A stretch of 37,268 nucleotides of DNA from JAFGVL01 sp964546015 (lineage in GTDB: Bacteria; Bacteroidota; Bacteroidia; Bacteroidales; Paludibacteraceae). Positions 29,342 through 37,207 of this stretch are shown piece after piece. A program made the translations under genes and the position numbers. Location: positions 1-37,268 of the forward strand of contig CAZJHO010000012.1 of assembly GCA_964546015.1 (NCBI GenBank), in the 5' to 3' direction. The number at the start of each line of letters is the position of its first letter. The stretch's first letter is position 1. Below the pieces are notes generated by a model, which did not search any database, was not told where the DNA came from, and worked only from the letters and a program-made list of their open reading frames with translations.

Positions 29342-30466
29342 TTATAATCTAATTTTAAATTTCCTCATGCTAACAATCAAAAAGAATGCTGACATGCTTG
29401 CCAAAATTAGCGTTTGATACCAAAGCACATTTAACCCGACTCCTTTGAGCATAATGCTTCGGTTGATTTCGATAAACCAACGAGGAGGCAGAATTTGTGC
29501 TAAGTATTGTAATATTTCGGGCATATTTTTAATGGGAAAAATAAATCCCGATAATAATATAGTTGGCATCATCAGCGCGAAACCCGAAATTATCATGGCT
29601 GTCATTTGTGTCTGTACCACTGATGAAATAAGGATTCCCAAACACAACGCCATAAAGATATACAACAATATTTCACCCATCAACAATACCAAACTTCCTT
29701 TGACCGGCACGCCCAAAAGCAATGTGCCGATAAGCAAAATCACAATTGCATTGACGATAGACAGAACAAAATACGGCGTAACCTTGCCTAAAATAATTTG
29801 CATCGGTTTAAGCGGTGAAGCCAGCAAAATTTCCATGGTACCCATTTCTTTCTCGCGTGTAATGGTAATAGAAGTCATCATAGCAGAAATGAGCATGAGT
29901 ATCATAGCAAATAGCCCGGGAACAAAATTGTACGGATCTTTCATGCTTTCGTTGTAGAGCATGCGTGTTTTGATGTCGATAAGGTAGGGATTTCCTGCCT
30001 GCGATTGTTGCGCTTGTGCATAACTATTTATAATTGCTGTCGTGTAATTTACAACTAACTGTGCCGTGTTCAGCTCCGAGGCATCAGCTATGAGTTGGAT
30101 ATTGGCTTTTCCTTTATGTTGGTAGTTTTTAGCAAAATTGGGTTCAAATACAATGATTTCTTTGGCTTGATTGCTTCGAAAAACAGTTTCATATTCTCCA
30201 CTTGATTGAACTTGCCCTACAAGCGTAAAATATTCGGACGAAGCGATCTTTTGCGTAATTTGCCGTGTCATTTCATCATGCGAATAATCGGCAACTACTA
30301 TTTTGACATTTTTCACCTCATTAGTAAGTGCATAACCAAATAACAACAATTGCGCAATCGGTATTCCGAAAAGGATTAACAATGTTCGGCGATCACGGAA
30401 GATATGCAGGAATTCTTTTCGGACAAATGCCCCAAACCTTGAGTCTGATTTATTTTTTTTCTTCAT
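29342..30466 (-). CDS. ABC-2 type transporter permease (YbhS-like), first of two
   Basis: 374 residues with the same layout as its neighbour: an N-terminal membrane segment (about 29-47), an extracytoplasmic domain to about 180, and a C-terminal bundle of membrane segments. The coupling motif is TREKEMGTMEILLASPL, and LPPRWFIEINRSIMLKG is the late conserved block. The two permeases share the same domain plan but are clearly diverged. It lies 61 bp after the nearer ATPase gene in the operon. Confidence 0.92.
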   Translation of the reverse strand: MKKKNKSDSRFGAFVRKEFLHIFRDRRTLLILFGIPIAQLLLFGYALTNEVKNVKIVVADYSHDEMTRQITQKIASSEYFTLVGQVQSSGEYETVFRSNQAKEIIVFEPNFAKNYQHKGKANIQLIADASELNTAQLVVNYTTAIINSYAQAQQSQAGNPYLIDIKTRMLYNESMKDPYNFVPGLFAMILMLISAMMTSITITREKEMGTMEILLASPLKPMQIILGKVTPYFVLSIVNAIVILLIGTLLLGVPVKGSLVLLMGEILLYIFMALCLGILISSVVQTQMTAMIISGFALMMPTILLSGFIFPIKNMPEILQYLAQILPPRWFIEINRSIMLKGVGLNVLWYQTLILASMSAFFLIVSMRKFKIRL

Positions 30467-30527
30467 TTTTTGATATTGGTGGATATTAATAATAACGCTT
30501 TTTCGAATAATATCGCGAAGCTAATAT

Positions 30528-31268
30528 CTATAACATCTGGTAAACTTCAATAGAGCGAGTTATCTTCAAAAACACTTCGTCCATATTTTTAGCATTATAT
30601 TGTTTTTTTAGGTTGACGGGTGTATCAATTGCCACAATCTTTCCTTCGGACATGATGGACACGCGGTCGCAATATTCGGCTTCGTCCATATAGTGTGTAG
30701 TTACAAAAACAGTAATACCGCTTTCGGCAGCTTCGTAAATCAAATCCCAAAACTGACGGCGTGTAATAGGGTCAACACCGCCCGTAGGCTCGTCCAGAAA
30801 CACAATTTTAGGTTGATGTAAAATGGCTATTGAAAATGCCAGTTTTTGTTTCCAACCTAATGGCAAATCACTAATTCGTTTGTTTGCTTCGGCGGTTAAA
30901 TTAAGTCGATGGAGCATATCGGTAGCACGGCGCTTTCGTTCTGCGGTAGAAATACCATAAATGCTTGCGTATAAACGAATGTTTTCATTTACTGTCAAGT
31001 CATCATACAGTGAAAACTTTTGACTCATGTAGCCAATCTGTTTTTTGATTTCCTCGCTTTGCGTGTAAATATCGTAACCACTTACAGTCATTTCACCCGA
31101 AGTGGGTGTGGACAGTCCGCATAAAATACGAATGGCAGTCGTTTTGCCTGCCCCATTTGCTCCAAGAAAGCCAAAAATCTCGCCTTGCTCCACCTCAAAC
31201 GACAGGTTATCGTTTGCCACAAAGTCACCAAACTTTTTGACCATATTTTTGACTGTGATTACTTTCAT
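30528..31268 (-). CDS. ABC transporter ATPase, YbhF C-terminal-half-like
   Basis: 246 residues. Walker A GANGAGKTT, Walker B VFLDEPTGGVD and H-loop TTHYMDEAEYCD are intact. The signature is LPLGWKQKLAFS in place of LSGGQ, a substitution also found in the second ATPase half of YbhF-type proteins (LPLGFKQ). With the other ATPase gene it would form a heterodimer powering the two permeases. In E. coli the two halves are one chain; here they are separate genes about 200 bp apart with a gene remnant between them. Confidence 0.93.
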   Translation of the reverse strand: MKVITVKNMVKKFGDFVANDNLSFEVEQGEIFGFLGANGAGKTTAIRILCGLSTPTSGEMTVSGYDIYTQSEEIKKQIGYMSQKFSLYDDLTVNENIRLYASIYGISTAERKRRATDMLHRLNLTAEANKRISDLPLGWKQKLAFSIAILHQPKIVFLDEPTGGVDPITRRQFWDLIYEAAESGITVFVTTHYMDEAEYCDRVSIMSEGKIVAIDTPVNLKKQYNAKNMDEVFLKITRSIEVYQML

Positions 31269-31306
31269 TATCGTCTTTATCTTTGATTAAAGTGATTATA
31301 TGATTT

Positions 31307-31457
31307 TTATCGTTTTGGTTTCATCACTCGTTTCTCTTGCAGGCTCGGGCTTCCAAAATTGATGAGCAAACCGACCCGCATTTTGTATGCCTCCAAATAA
31401 TTGATAGCTTGGGCAAAATGGGGCATCTTCTAATAATTCCTTCACAATTCCACTCAT
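31307..31457 (-). pseudogene. Remnant of a GxxExxY-family gene
   Basis: On the minus strand one frame from 31420 to the TAA at 31307-31309 reads HFAQAINYLEAYKMRVGLL, then INFGSPSLQEKRVMKPKR, which is the usual C-terminal end of GxxExxY proteins. An ATG at 31457 opens MSGIVKELLEDA in another frame, so a frameshift near 31422 and loss of most of the gene are implied. It lies between the two ATPase genes and fills most of the 200-bp gap; nothing else was seen there. Confidence 0.6.
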
Positions 31458-31468
31458 AAATATTGATT

Positions 31469-32383
31469 TTAATTAATCAAAGGTAAAGACAGATAAATAA
31501 ACACATCTTCTACCGTAGCCGAAATGCGTTCTATTTCGATATTTTTAAAATTTTTATTTTGTAAAAAATGAACTATTTCTTGTTGGTTTGTCATTCCTTT
31601 TTTCGTTACCAAGTGCAGGTATTGTCCGAAACTATTTGCCGAAACGATATGGGGCAAGTCTTGCAATGCCTTTATAGTGCGATAAATAGATGCTTCTGTG
31701 CGTACTTGCCAAATATCTTCGGGGAAACCGTCAATCATATTTTGCGGCGTGTCGATACTGAAAATTTCACCATTTTGCATCAGTGCAATGCGGTCACAAA
31801 GCAGAGCTTCGTCCATATAGGGTGTTGAAACCAAAATGGTAATACCCTGCTGTTTGAGTTTACGCAGCATATCCCAGAATTCTTTGCGCGACATCACATC
31901 TACGCCGGTTGTGGGCTCGTCCAAAACCAAGATTTCAGGCTTGTGTATAAGGGCACATGAAAGAGCTAATTTTTGTTTCATTCCACCCGATAGTTTGCCT
32001 GCCCGGCGGGTTTTAAATGGCTCAATTTGAGAATAAATATCTTTGATTAAATTATAATTTTCCTCAATAGTTGTACTAAAGATAGTAGCAAAAAATTGAA
32101 GGTTTTCTTCCACCGTCAAATCCTGATAGAGTGAAAACCGCCCGGGCATATAACCTGTTATTTGGCGCACTTGTTTGTAAGCTTTCACTACATCGTAACC
32201 GCTCATGGTTGCCTCGCCCGCATCTGGCAAAAGGAGTGACATCAGTATCCGGATAAGCGTCGTTTTCCCTGCTCCGTCGGGACCAATCAGTCCAAACACT
32301 TCGCCTCGCTCTACCTGCAAAGAAACGCCTTTGAGGGCTTGCACATCGGCGTAGGATTTTTTTATATCAATAGCTTTTATCAT
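31469..32383 (-). CDS. ABC transporter ATPase, YbhF N-terminal-half-like
   Basis: 304 residues from ATG 32383 (MIKAIDIKKSY); an ATG at 32413 adds 10 residues encoded by a short AT-rich repeat stretch and is less likely. Walker A is GPDGAGKTT, the signature LSGGMKQKLALS is canonical, and Walker B is LVLDEPTTGVD. The H-loop is unusual: STPYMDEA, with Pro where the catalytic His normally stands. The C-terminal extension of about 80 residues (after SIDTPQNM) is a regulatory-type domain. It is expected to pair with the other ATPase (30528-31268). Confidence 0.92.
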   Translation of the reverse strand: MIKAIDIKKSYADVQALKGVSLQVERGEVFGLIGPDGAGKTTLIRILMSLLLPDAGEATMSGYDVVKAYKQVRQITGYMPGRFSLYQDLTVEENLQFFATIFSTTIEENYNLIKDIYSQIEPFKTRRAGKLSGGMKQKLALSCALIHKPEILVLDEPTTGVDVMSRKEFWDMLRKLKQQGITILVSTPYMDEALLCDRIALMQNGEIFSIDTPQNMIDGFPEDIWQVRTEASIYRTIKALQDLPHIVSANSFGQYLHLVTKKGMTNQQEIVHFLQNKNFKNIEIERISATVEDVFIYLSLPLIN

Positions 32384-32461
32384 CGAATTATTTACTATCG
32401 GACTATTTACCATTTACTATTTAATTTCAAATGCCAAAATTGTAAATCGTTAAATTGTCAA

Positions 32462-33340
32462 TTAAAATACGATTTCTCCCGGCATTCCGATTTTCAGCAT
32501 GCCATCGTTCTGCACGCGGATTTTTACGGCATACACCAACTTAACCCGTTCTTCTTTGGTTTGAATGGTTTTAGGTGTAAACTCGGCTTGTGAAGAAATC
32601 CAATCTACTTTGCCTGCATATTCCTTAGTATCATTACCATAATCAATTCGTACGGTTACTTGTTGACCAATTTTCACTTGCGGCAACTGCGTTTCACTGA
32701 TGTACACACGCAAAGTAAGCGTGCTGATATCCGCCATTTTGAATAGATTTTTACCTGCTACGGCTAACTCACCTTTTTCGGCATATTTCTCTAAAATAGT
32801 TCCATCAATCGGCGAAATAATAATTGAATTTTTAATATGATCATTTAGCACAGTGATTTGTGCTTGTGCGGCTTCTACTTGTTTTTGTACGGATTTTAGT
32901 TGACTTTCATTTGTCTGTTTTTGTTTACGCACAAGATCAATTTGCCCGTTGATGTCATCCAATTGTTTTTGTGTGGCGGCACCATCCCGAAGCATGTTTT
33001 CAATGCGTTTTTTTTCAATGTTGATATTGGCAATTTGTTGGTCGGCGACTGCCATTTGTGATTCGATTACATTTCGTTGAGCTTCGACTGATGTTTTTTG
33101 AGCTTCGAGTTGGGCGCGTTGTAAGATTAGGTTTACGGTATCGACTACCGCAAGCGTTTGTCCGGTTTTGACGATATTACCCTCGTTGACGAAAATATCA
33201 ATTATTTTGCCTGTTGTTTCAGCCGAAATGAGCGTTTCGTCAGCCTCAAAATTTCCGTATGCATCGGCGCTGTTTTTTTTACCGTTAGAACATGATAGTA
33301 AAAGTAATGAAAGAATTGTGATTGAAAATAGATTTTTCAT
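32462..33340 (-). CDS. HlyD-family periplasmic adaptor lipoprotein (YbhG-like)
   Basis: 292 residues. The lipobox LLLLSC places the lipidated Cys at about residue 17, so the adaptor is anchored in a membrane by lipid rather than by a membrane helix. A biotinyl/lipoyl-like half (SAETTGKIIDIFVNEGNIVKTGQ), a long coiled-coil hairpin (about 75-165) and the second lipoyl half (IISPIDGTILEKYAEKGE) follow, then a beta-barrel part. It would bridge the inner-membrane ABC pump and the TolC channel. In the operon it is separated from tolC by a repeat-filled 204-bp gap. Confidence 0.93.
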   Translation of the reverse strand: MKNLFSITILSLLLLSCSNGKKNSADAYGNFEADETLISAETTGKIIDIFVNEGNIVKTGQTLAVVDTVNLILQRAQLEAQKTSVEAQRNVIESQMAVADQQIANINIEKKRIENMLRDGAATQKQLDDINGQIDLVRKQKQTNESQLKSVQKQVEAAQAQITVLNDHIKNSIIISPIDGTILEKYAEKGELAVAGKNLFKMADISTLTLRVYISETQLPQVKIGQQVTVRIDYGNDTKEYAGKVDWISSQAEFTPKTIQTKEERVKLVYAVKIRVQNDGMLKIGMPGEIVF

Positions 33341-33352
33341 ATTTTGAAATTT

Positions 33353-33546
33353 AGCCTCCCCTAATCCCTCCCCAAGGAGGGGAACCGAAATTAGTTTGGA
33401 GTTTGTTATTATTTTATGAGTTCGTTTGTTTGTATTTGTTTGCCCGCTTCGAGGACGATTTTTATCCGAAGCGACATTGTAATCATTATCTTTTCGTTAG
33501 CATTATCCTTCGCCTCCTCCCCTTTGAGGAGGTTGGGCGGAGCCTT
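33353..33546. repeat. Opposed pair of dispersed G/C-tract repeats (copies D and E)
   Basis: Copy D (33353-33387) begins AGCCTCCCCTAATCCCTCCC and folds at CCCTCC/GGAGGG. Copy E (33507-33546) is opposed: on the minus strand it begins AAGGCTCCGCCCAACCTCC and folds at CCTCCTC/GAGGAGG; it abuts the tolC stop codon. The ~120 bp between them holds no gene or signal that I recognise. Confidence 0.7.
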
Positions 33547-34804
33547 ATTTTCCCAACAAAGTCATATAATTTACCTTAGCTTGAGCTAATAATAGTTTGT
33601 GTATTTCCATAGCGGCTTTGGCTTGCATGGCTGCGTTAAGGTCGTGTAAATAATCAGCAGAGATCATTGTACCGTTTGCTAAAGCTGAAGCCGAGCGTTT
33701 GGCTATTTGTTCTTTCAGCAAAACCAGTTCCTTGTCCGAAATCAAAAGAGATTCGTATAATTTTACATTATCGAATTCTTTGCTAAGTGCCATATTGAGA
33801 TTTCTCTCAAAATTTTCTTTGGCAATGTCCACCGATTTTTGTTGGGTTCTTAGTTTGGCTTTATCGTATTTAGTTTTGTTCCCATCCCAAATATTCCATG
33901 ATAAACCGACTCCTACCATATACCAATCGTCGAAATCATTGCTAAGCATATTTAGCCCCGGACGACCGTAGCCTACTTGTCCGAATCCATACAAATACGG
34001 CAAATGCGGATTGTTCAGCGTTTTCTTGCTTTGTTCGATTTGTTTTTTCCTTTCAATAAATAATTTATAGTCCGGACGATCAATGGTTTGGTCAGATAAA
34101 TAATCATCTACCGGCGGATATTCCGTTATGCCGTTTTCGGGGATAGGCTGACCGATTACTATGCCTAATAATTCGAGTGCAGTTTGTTTATTAATTGATA
34201 ATTTCAATTGTTGTTGTTCGGTTTGAAGCTCTTCTGCCCGTAAGTTGTCCAGATTATTAGGTAGGATAACTCCATTTCGCACGGCAGAACCAACTACTTT
34301 CAGTTGCTCTTCCAATGTGTTCTTTTTTAAATTTAAAATAGCTTCATTCTGATTGATAGAAAGAACATTAAAGTAAAGCGTATTCACCGTTTCTTTTATT
34401 TGGTATAATTCTACTTCATTTTGCAACGAATCAATATTTCGGTTATTTCCTTCCAATTCTTTTTGGTTTTTGTTGGCACCGAAATCATAGATTTTTTGAC
34501 GCACATCAAGTGCGATTTTGTACTGATCTTTCGAAAATTCAGGTATATTAATGCCCGGTATCGAAATATCAAATGTTGTTACATCCGATTGATATGAGGC
34601 GCGACCACTAAAATCGATTTGAGGTAAATTGCTGCTGTTGAGCGATTTGATTCGAAGTTGGTGTAACTCGTTAATCACACCCGCTTGTTTAAGCATAGGG
34701 TGGTTTTTGCGTGCTAATTGTTGGCATTCGTCGAGTGTAAGTATTTGTGAAAAAGCTGATAAACAAAATGTTATTCCGAGAATTATTATACCTATTTTTT
34801 TCAT
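33545..34804 (-). CDS. TolC-family outer-membrane channel protein
   Basis: 419 residues. Signal peptide ending near LSAFSQ, then the TolC start ILTLDECQQLARKNHPMLKQ. The chain is two repeated halves rich in coiled coil (about 100-200 and 305-400), with beta-barrel strands such as WYMVGVGLSWNIWDGNK, which is the usual second-half barrel motif. It gives the efflux system its own outer-membrane exit. Its ATG overlaps the TGA of the tetR-type gene by 4 bp (ATGA), implying translational coupling. Confidence 0.93.
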   Translation of the reverse strand: MKKIGIIILGITFCLSAFSQILTLDECQQLARKNHPMLKQAGVINELHQLRIKSLNSSNLPQIDFSGRASYQSDVTTFDISIPGINIPEFSKDQYKIALDVRQKIYDFGANKNQKELEGNNRNIDSLQNEVELYQIKETVNTLYFNVLSINQNEAILNLKKNTLEEQLKVVGSAVRNGVILPNNLDNLRAEELQTEQQQLKLSINKQTALELLGIVIGQPIPENGITEYPPVDDYLSDQTIDRPDYKLFIERKKQIEQSKKTLNNPHLPYLYGFGQVGYGRPGLNMLSNDFDDWYMVGVGLSWNIWDGNKTKYDKAKLRTQQKSVDIAKENFERNLNMALSKEFDNVKLYESLLISDKELVLLKEQIAKRSASALANGTMISADYLHDLNAAMQAKAAMEIHKLLLAQAKVNYMTLLGK

Positions 34805-35397
34805 TTTGATAAAAAATTAATTAACATGTTTTTTATAAAATCTTTGCGTTCGATCAAGAATTGGTCGTAAGCCAGCTTGTCGTTATTGAAAAGTACGCTT
34901 TGCAGCAATGGGCGGGCGGGATAAGGAAAAACACACAATCCTAGAAGACTTACTAATAGATGTTTAAAGTCGATTCTTAATTCTTTACTAAGAGTAGAAT
35001 AAATAGTTTCCACTACTTGTGTATTTAATCCCGATTTGCGGATTATATTTACGAAAACAGTATTATCTCTATTTATTTCGTTTAGAATAAAAAGAGGAAC
35101 ATACGGGTTTTCGGAAATAACTTTAATATACGAATCTACTAAAAGCGATATTTTTTCTTTAGTAGGAATATTAGCCATAAGATCATTGCTTGCTTTCTTG
35201 AAAAATCCGGTAAAAATATCTTCGAAAATGGCTTCAAATAATTTTTCTTTATTCCGAAAATAATAATGCAACAGAGCTTTATTTATACCGGCTTTATTGG
35301 CAATTTCTTGCATGCGGGCTCCTGCCATTCCTTTTTGTAGAAATACTTTGCGAGCAGCTTGTAAGATTTTTTCTTCTGTATTTATATCTTTTTTCAT
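34801..35397 (-). CDS. TetR-family transcriptional regulator of the efflux operon
   Basis: 198 residues from ATG 35397 (MKKDINTEEKILQAARKVF); the frame is open 20 codons upstream but that sequence overlaps the promoter. The N-terminal helix-turn-helix is typical: AGARMQEIANKAGINKALLHYYFRNKEKLFEAIF. The C-terminal ligand domain resembles CecR-type regulators by context only. As first gene of the operon it probably represses its own transcription together with the pump; a candidate operator lies at 35411-35457. Inducer unknown. Confidence 0.92.
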   Translation of the reverse strand: MKKDINTEEKILQAARKVFLQKGMAGARMQEIANKAGINKALLHYYFRNKEKLFEAIFEDIFTGFFKKASNDLMANIPTKEKISLLVDSYIKVISENPYVPLFILNEINRDNTVFVNIIRKSGLNTQVVETIYSTLSKELRIDFKHLLVSLLGLCVFPYPARPLLQSVLFNNDKLAYDQFLIERKDFIKNMLINFLSK

Positions 35398-35410
35398 TTG
35401 GTTTAACTGT

Positions 35411-35457
35411 TTGGTTAAAGATTGGACAAATATCTGTATTATTTTTAAATTAACCAA
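35411..35457 (-). promoter_or_regulatory. Efflux operon promoter with TetR-type dyad
   Basis: On the minus strand: -33 TTG (35457-35455), 20-bp spacer, GATATTTG (35434-35427; one mismatch to TAnnTTTG). Inverted half-sites TTAACCAA (35450-35457) and TTGGTTAA (35411-35418) cover the -33 element and the region near the start site; a further TTTGGTTTAAC lies at 35397-35407. Likely autorepression site, by inference. Confidence 0.45.
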
Positions 35458-35498
35458 TTCGTGTAGTTTTTCTATTTTTGCTGTGTTTTTTTATCGTT

Positions 35499-35830
35499 AT
35501 GGCTTGATTTACTTAATTTTAGAAGGAATCTTTGAGATTGGATTTATAACCTGCTTAAGCAAAGCAAAAGAAACTGTAGGAGTGAGTATGCTTGGTGGAT
35601 TACCGGATTTTTTGCCAGTTTAATGGCAAGTATGTTTTTTCTTTACAAAGTTACACAAGCATTACCGATGGGGACGGCTTACGCCGTATGGACAGGAATT
35701 AGAGCCGTAGGAACAGTGCTTATTGGTATTTTCTTTTTTTAAAGAACCAACCGATTTTTGGGGAATCTTCTTTATATTTACTTTGATAATTTCAATTCAT
35801 TGGCTTGAAATTCGTATCGCATTAAGCTAA
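35499..35830 (+). pseudogene. Frameshifted SMR-family efflux gene (SugE/EmrE-like)
   Basis: Across three frames the sequence reads as an SMR pump: LEGIFEIGFITCLSKA (with the membrane Glu), then WITGFFASLMASMFFLYKV, then ALPMGTAYAVWTGIRAVG, LIGIFFF, KEPTDFWGIFFIFTLII and a stop at 35828-35830. Frameshifts lie just after ATG 35499 (near 35505), near 35600 and in the T-run near 35738. About 107 residues when joined, the normal SMR length. It diverges from the tetR-type gene and its end overlaps that of the M16 peptidase gene. Confidence 0.85.
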
Positions 35831-37047
35831 TTGTACTGCAGCGACGATAGATTCTTTTCAATTAAAATTTCGTTCGCTATATTTTGTAATTTTTGCGCCG
35901 AAATAGCATCTATCTTTTTGCAGATTTCTTCGGTTGTTTCTATTTGATTAAACCGCAAAAAACTTTTTCCCAGATTTAAAGCCTCGTTTTCTTTATTTTG
36001 CGATCCGATAGCAATTTGCCCTATCAGTTGTTTTTTATATTTCACCAATTTTGTATCGCTGATTTTTATTGCGCGCAGTTTTTTTAATTCGTTATTAATG
36101 AGACGAATACATTTTTCTTTGTGGCGTGGGTTTGAACCCAAATAAATGCAAAAAACGCCTGTATCGGTGTACGCGGTATAGTTGGATTCGATGTTATATG
36201 CCAATCCGTTTCGTTCGCGCAGGGTAAGATTGAGCAAGCTGTTCATTCCCGGTCCGCCAATAATATTATTGAGCAGAATAAGCGGTAATCTGTTTTCATG
36301 ATTTAGCGGATAAGCCCGGTTCCCAAGCATGAAATGCAGTTGATGTGTATCTCGTTCTATAATTTTTGTTTGCGAGTGATAGGTGTGGGGTGGGATTCGT
36401 TTGTGCGAACGGGTTGAAGCTGGTTGTTTTCCCAAATATTTTTCTGTCCAATGGACTATCTTTTTGAATGGAACATTTCCCATTGAAAAAAACACCATTT
36501 CATCGGTATAGTACTTATTCCGGATGAAGTTGATTACACTTTCTCTTGTGTAATTTTCTACGGTTTCTGTTTTTCCTAAAATATTTCTTCCAATTGTATT
36601 CCCATCAAAAACAAGTTCTTCAAATTCGTCGAAAATAAGTTCCGAGGGGTTATCGTTATACGATTCAATTTCATCTAACACAACAGCAATTTCTTTTTCA
36701 ATCTCATTTCTGGGAAAAATAGAATTGAAAACAATGTCCGAAATCAATTCCATTGCCCGCTCTGTATTCTCTTGTAGAAATGCTGCATATATAACCGTTT
36801 CTTCCTTATTTGTGTAGGCATTTAGTTCGCCACCAACATCTTCGAGCCGGTTGATAATATGGTATGAGCGGCGTTTGTTGGTTCCTTTGAAAAGCATATG
36901 TTCTACAAAGTGGGCCATGCCTTGTTCGTTTTCGTCCTCATCGCGGGTGCCTGTATTAATGATGATTCCGCAATATGCCACATGTGCATTGTCAGGTTTG
37001 TGTATCAGCCTAATTCCGTTCTTTAGTTGGTATGTTTGGTAATTCAT
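35827..37047 (-). CDS. M16-family zinc metallopeptidase
   Basis: 406 residues. The inverted zinc motif HFVEH (residues 46-50) is present, with the distal Glu expected in the EIAVVLDEIESYND block. The C-terminal half has NGLAYNIESNYTAYTDTGVFCIYLG, the substrate-closing R/Y region of the family. No signal peptide is visible from ATG 37047; the frame extends 10 codons upstream with a short hydrophobic stretch, MYKIILLLKK, that is not convincing as a signal. Size and layout fit the single-chain peptidases related to mitochondrial processing peptidase. Substrate unknown. A -7 element lies at 37086-37093. Confidence 0.94.
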   Translation of the reverse strand: MNYQTYQLKNGIRLIHKPDNAHVAYCGIIINTGTRDEDENEQGMAHFVEHMLFKGTNKRRSYHIINRLEDVGGELNAYTNKEETVIYAAFLQENTERAMELISDIVFNSIFPRNEIEKEIAVVLDEIESYNDNPSELIFDEFEELVFDGNTIGRNILGKTETVENYTRESVINFIRNKYYTDEMVFFSMGNVPFKKIVHWTEKYLGKQPASTRSHKRIPPHTYHSQTKIIERDTHQLHFMLGNRAYPLNHENRLPLILLNNIIGGPGMNSLLNLTLRERNGLAYNIESNYTAYTDTGVFCIYLGSNPRHKEKCIRLINNELKKLRAIKISDTKLVKYKKQLIGQIAIGSQNKENEALNLGKSFLRFNQIETTEEICKKIDAISAQKLQNIANEILIEKNLSSLQYN

Positions 37048-37085
37048 TTTTTTCAACAATAGAATGATTTTATACAAAAACGAGA

Positions 37086-37093
37086 CAAAAGTA
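37086..37093 (-). promoter_or_regulatory. -7 promoter element for the M16 peptidase gene
   Basis: On the minus strand it reads TACTTTTG, a TAnnTTTG match. Predicted start near 37082, leader about 35 nt. No clear -33 element. Confidence 0.5.
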
Positions 37094-37176
37094 GCGTTTA
37101 TTCCATTGACATTTATAAAATGATGGATTTCTGAAAGAAAAAAATCGGAAAGTATTTCAGGCTTAAAAAAAAGATT

Positions 37177-37184
37177 TATCTTTG
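37177..37184 (+). promoter_or_regulatory. -7 promoter element for tRNA-Leu
   Basis: TATCTTTG matches TAnnTTTG; predicted start near 37189, about 19 nt before the tRNA. A TTTC at 37155-37158 is a weak -33 candidate. Confidence 0.55.
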
Positions 37185-37207
37185 CAACGCAAAACCAATA
37201 CGGACTT

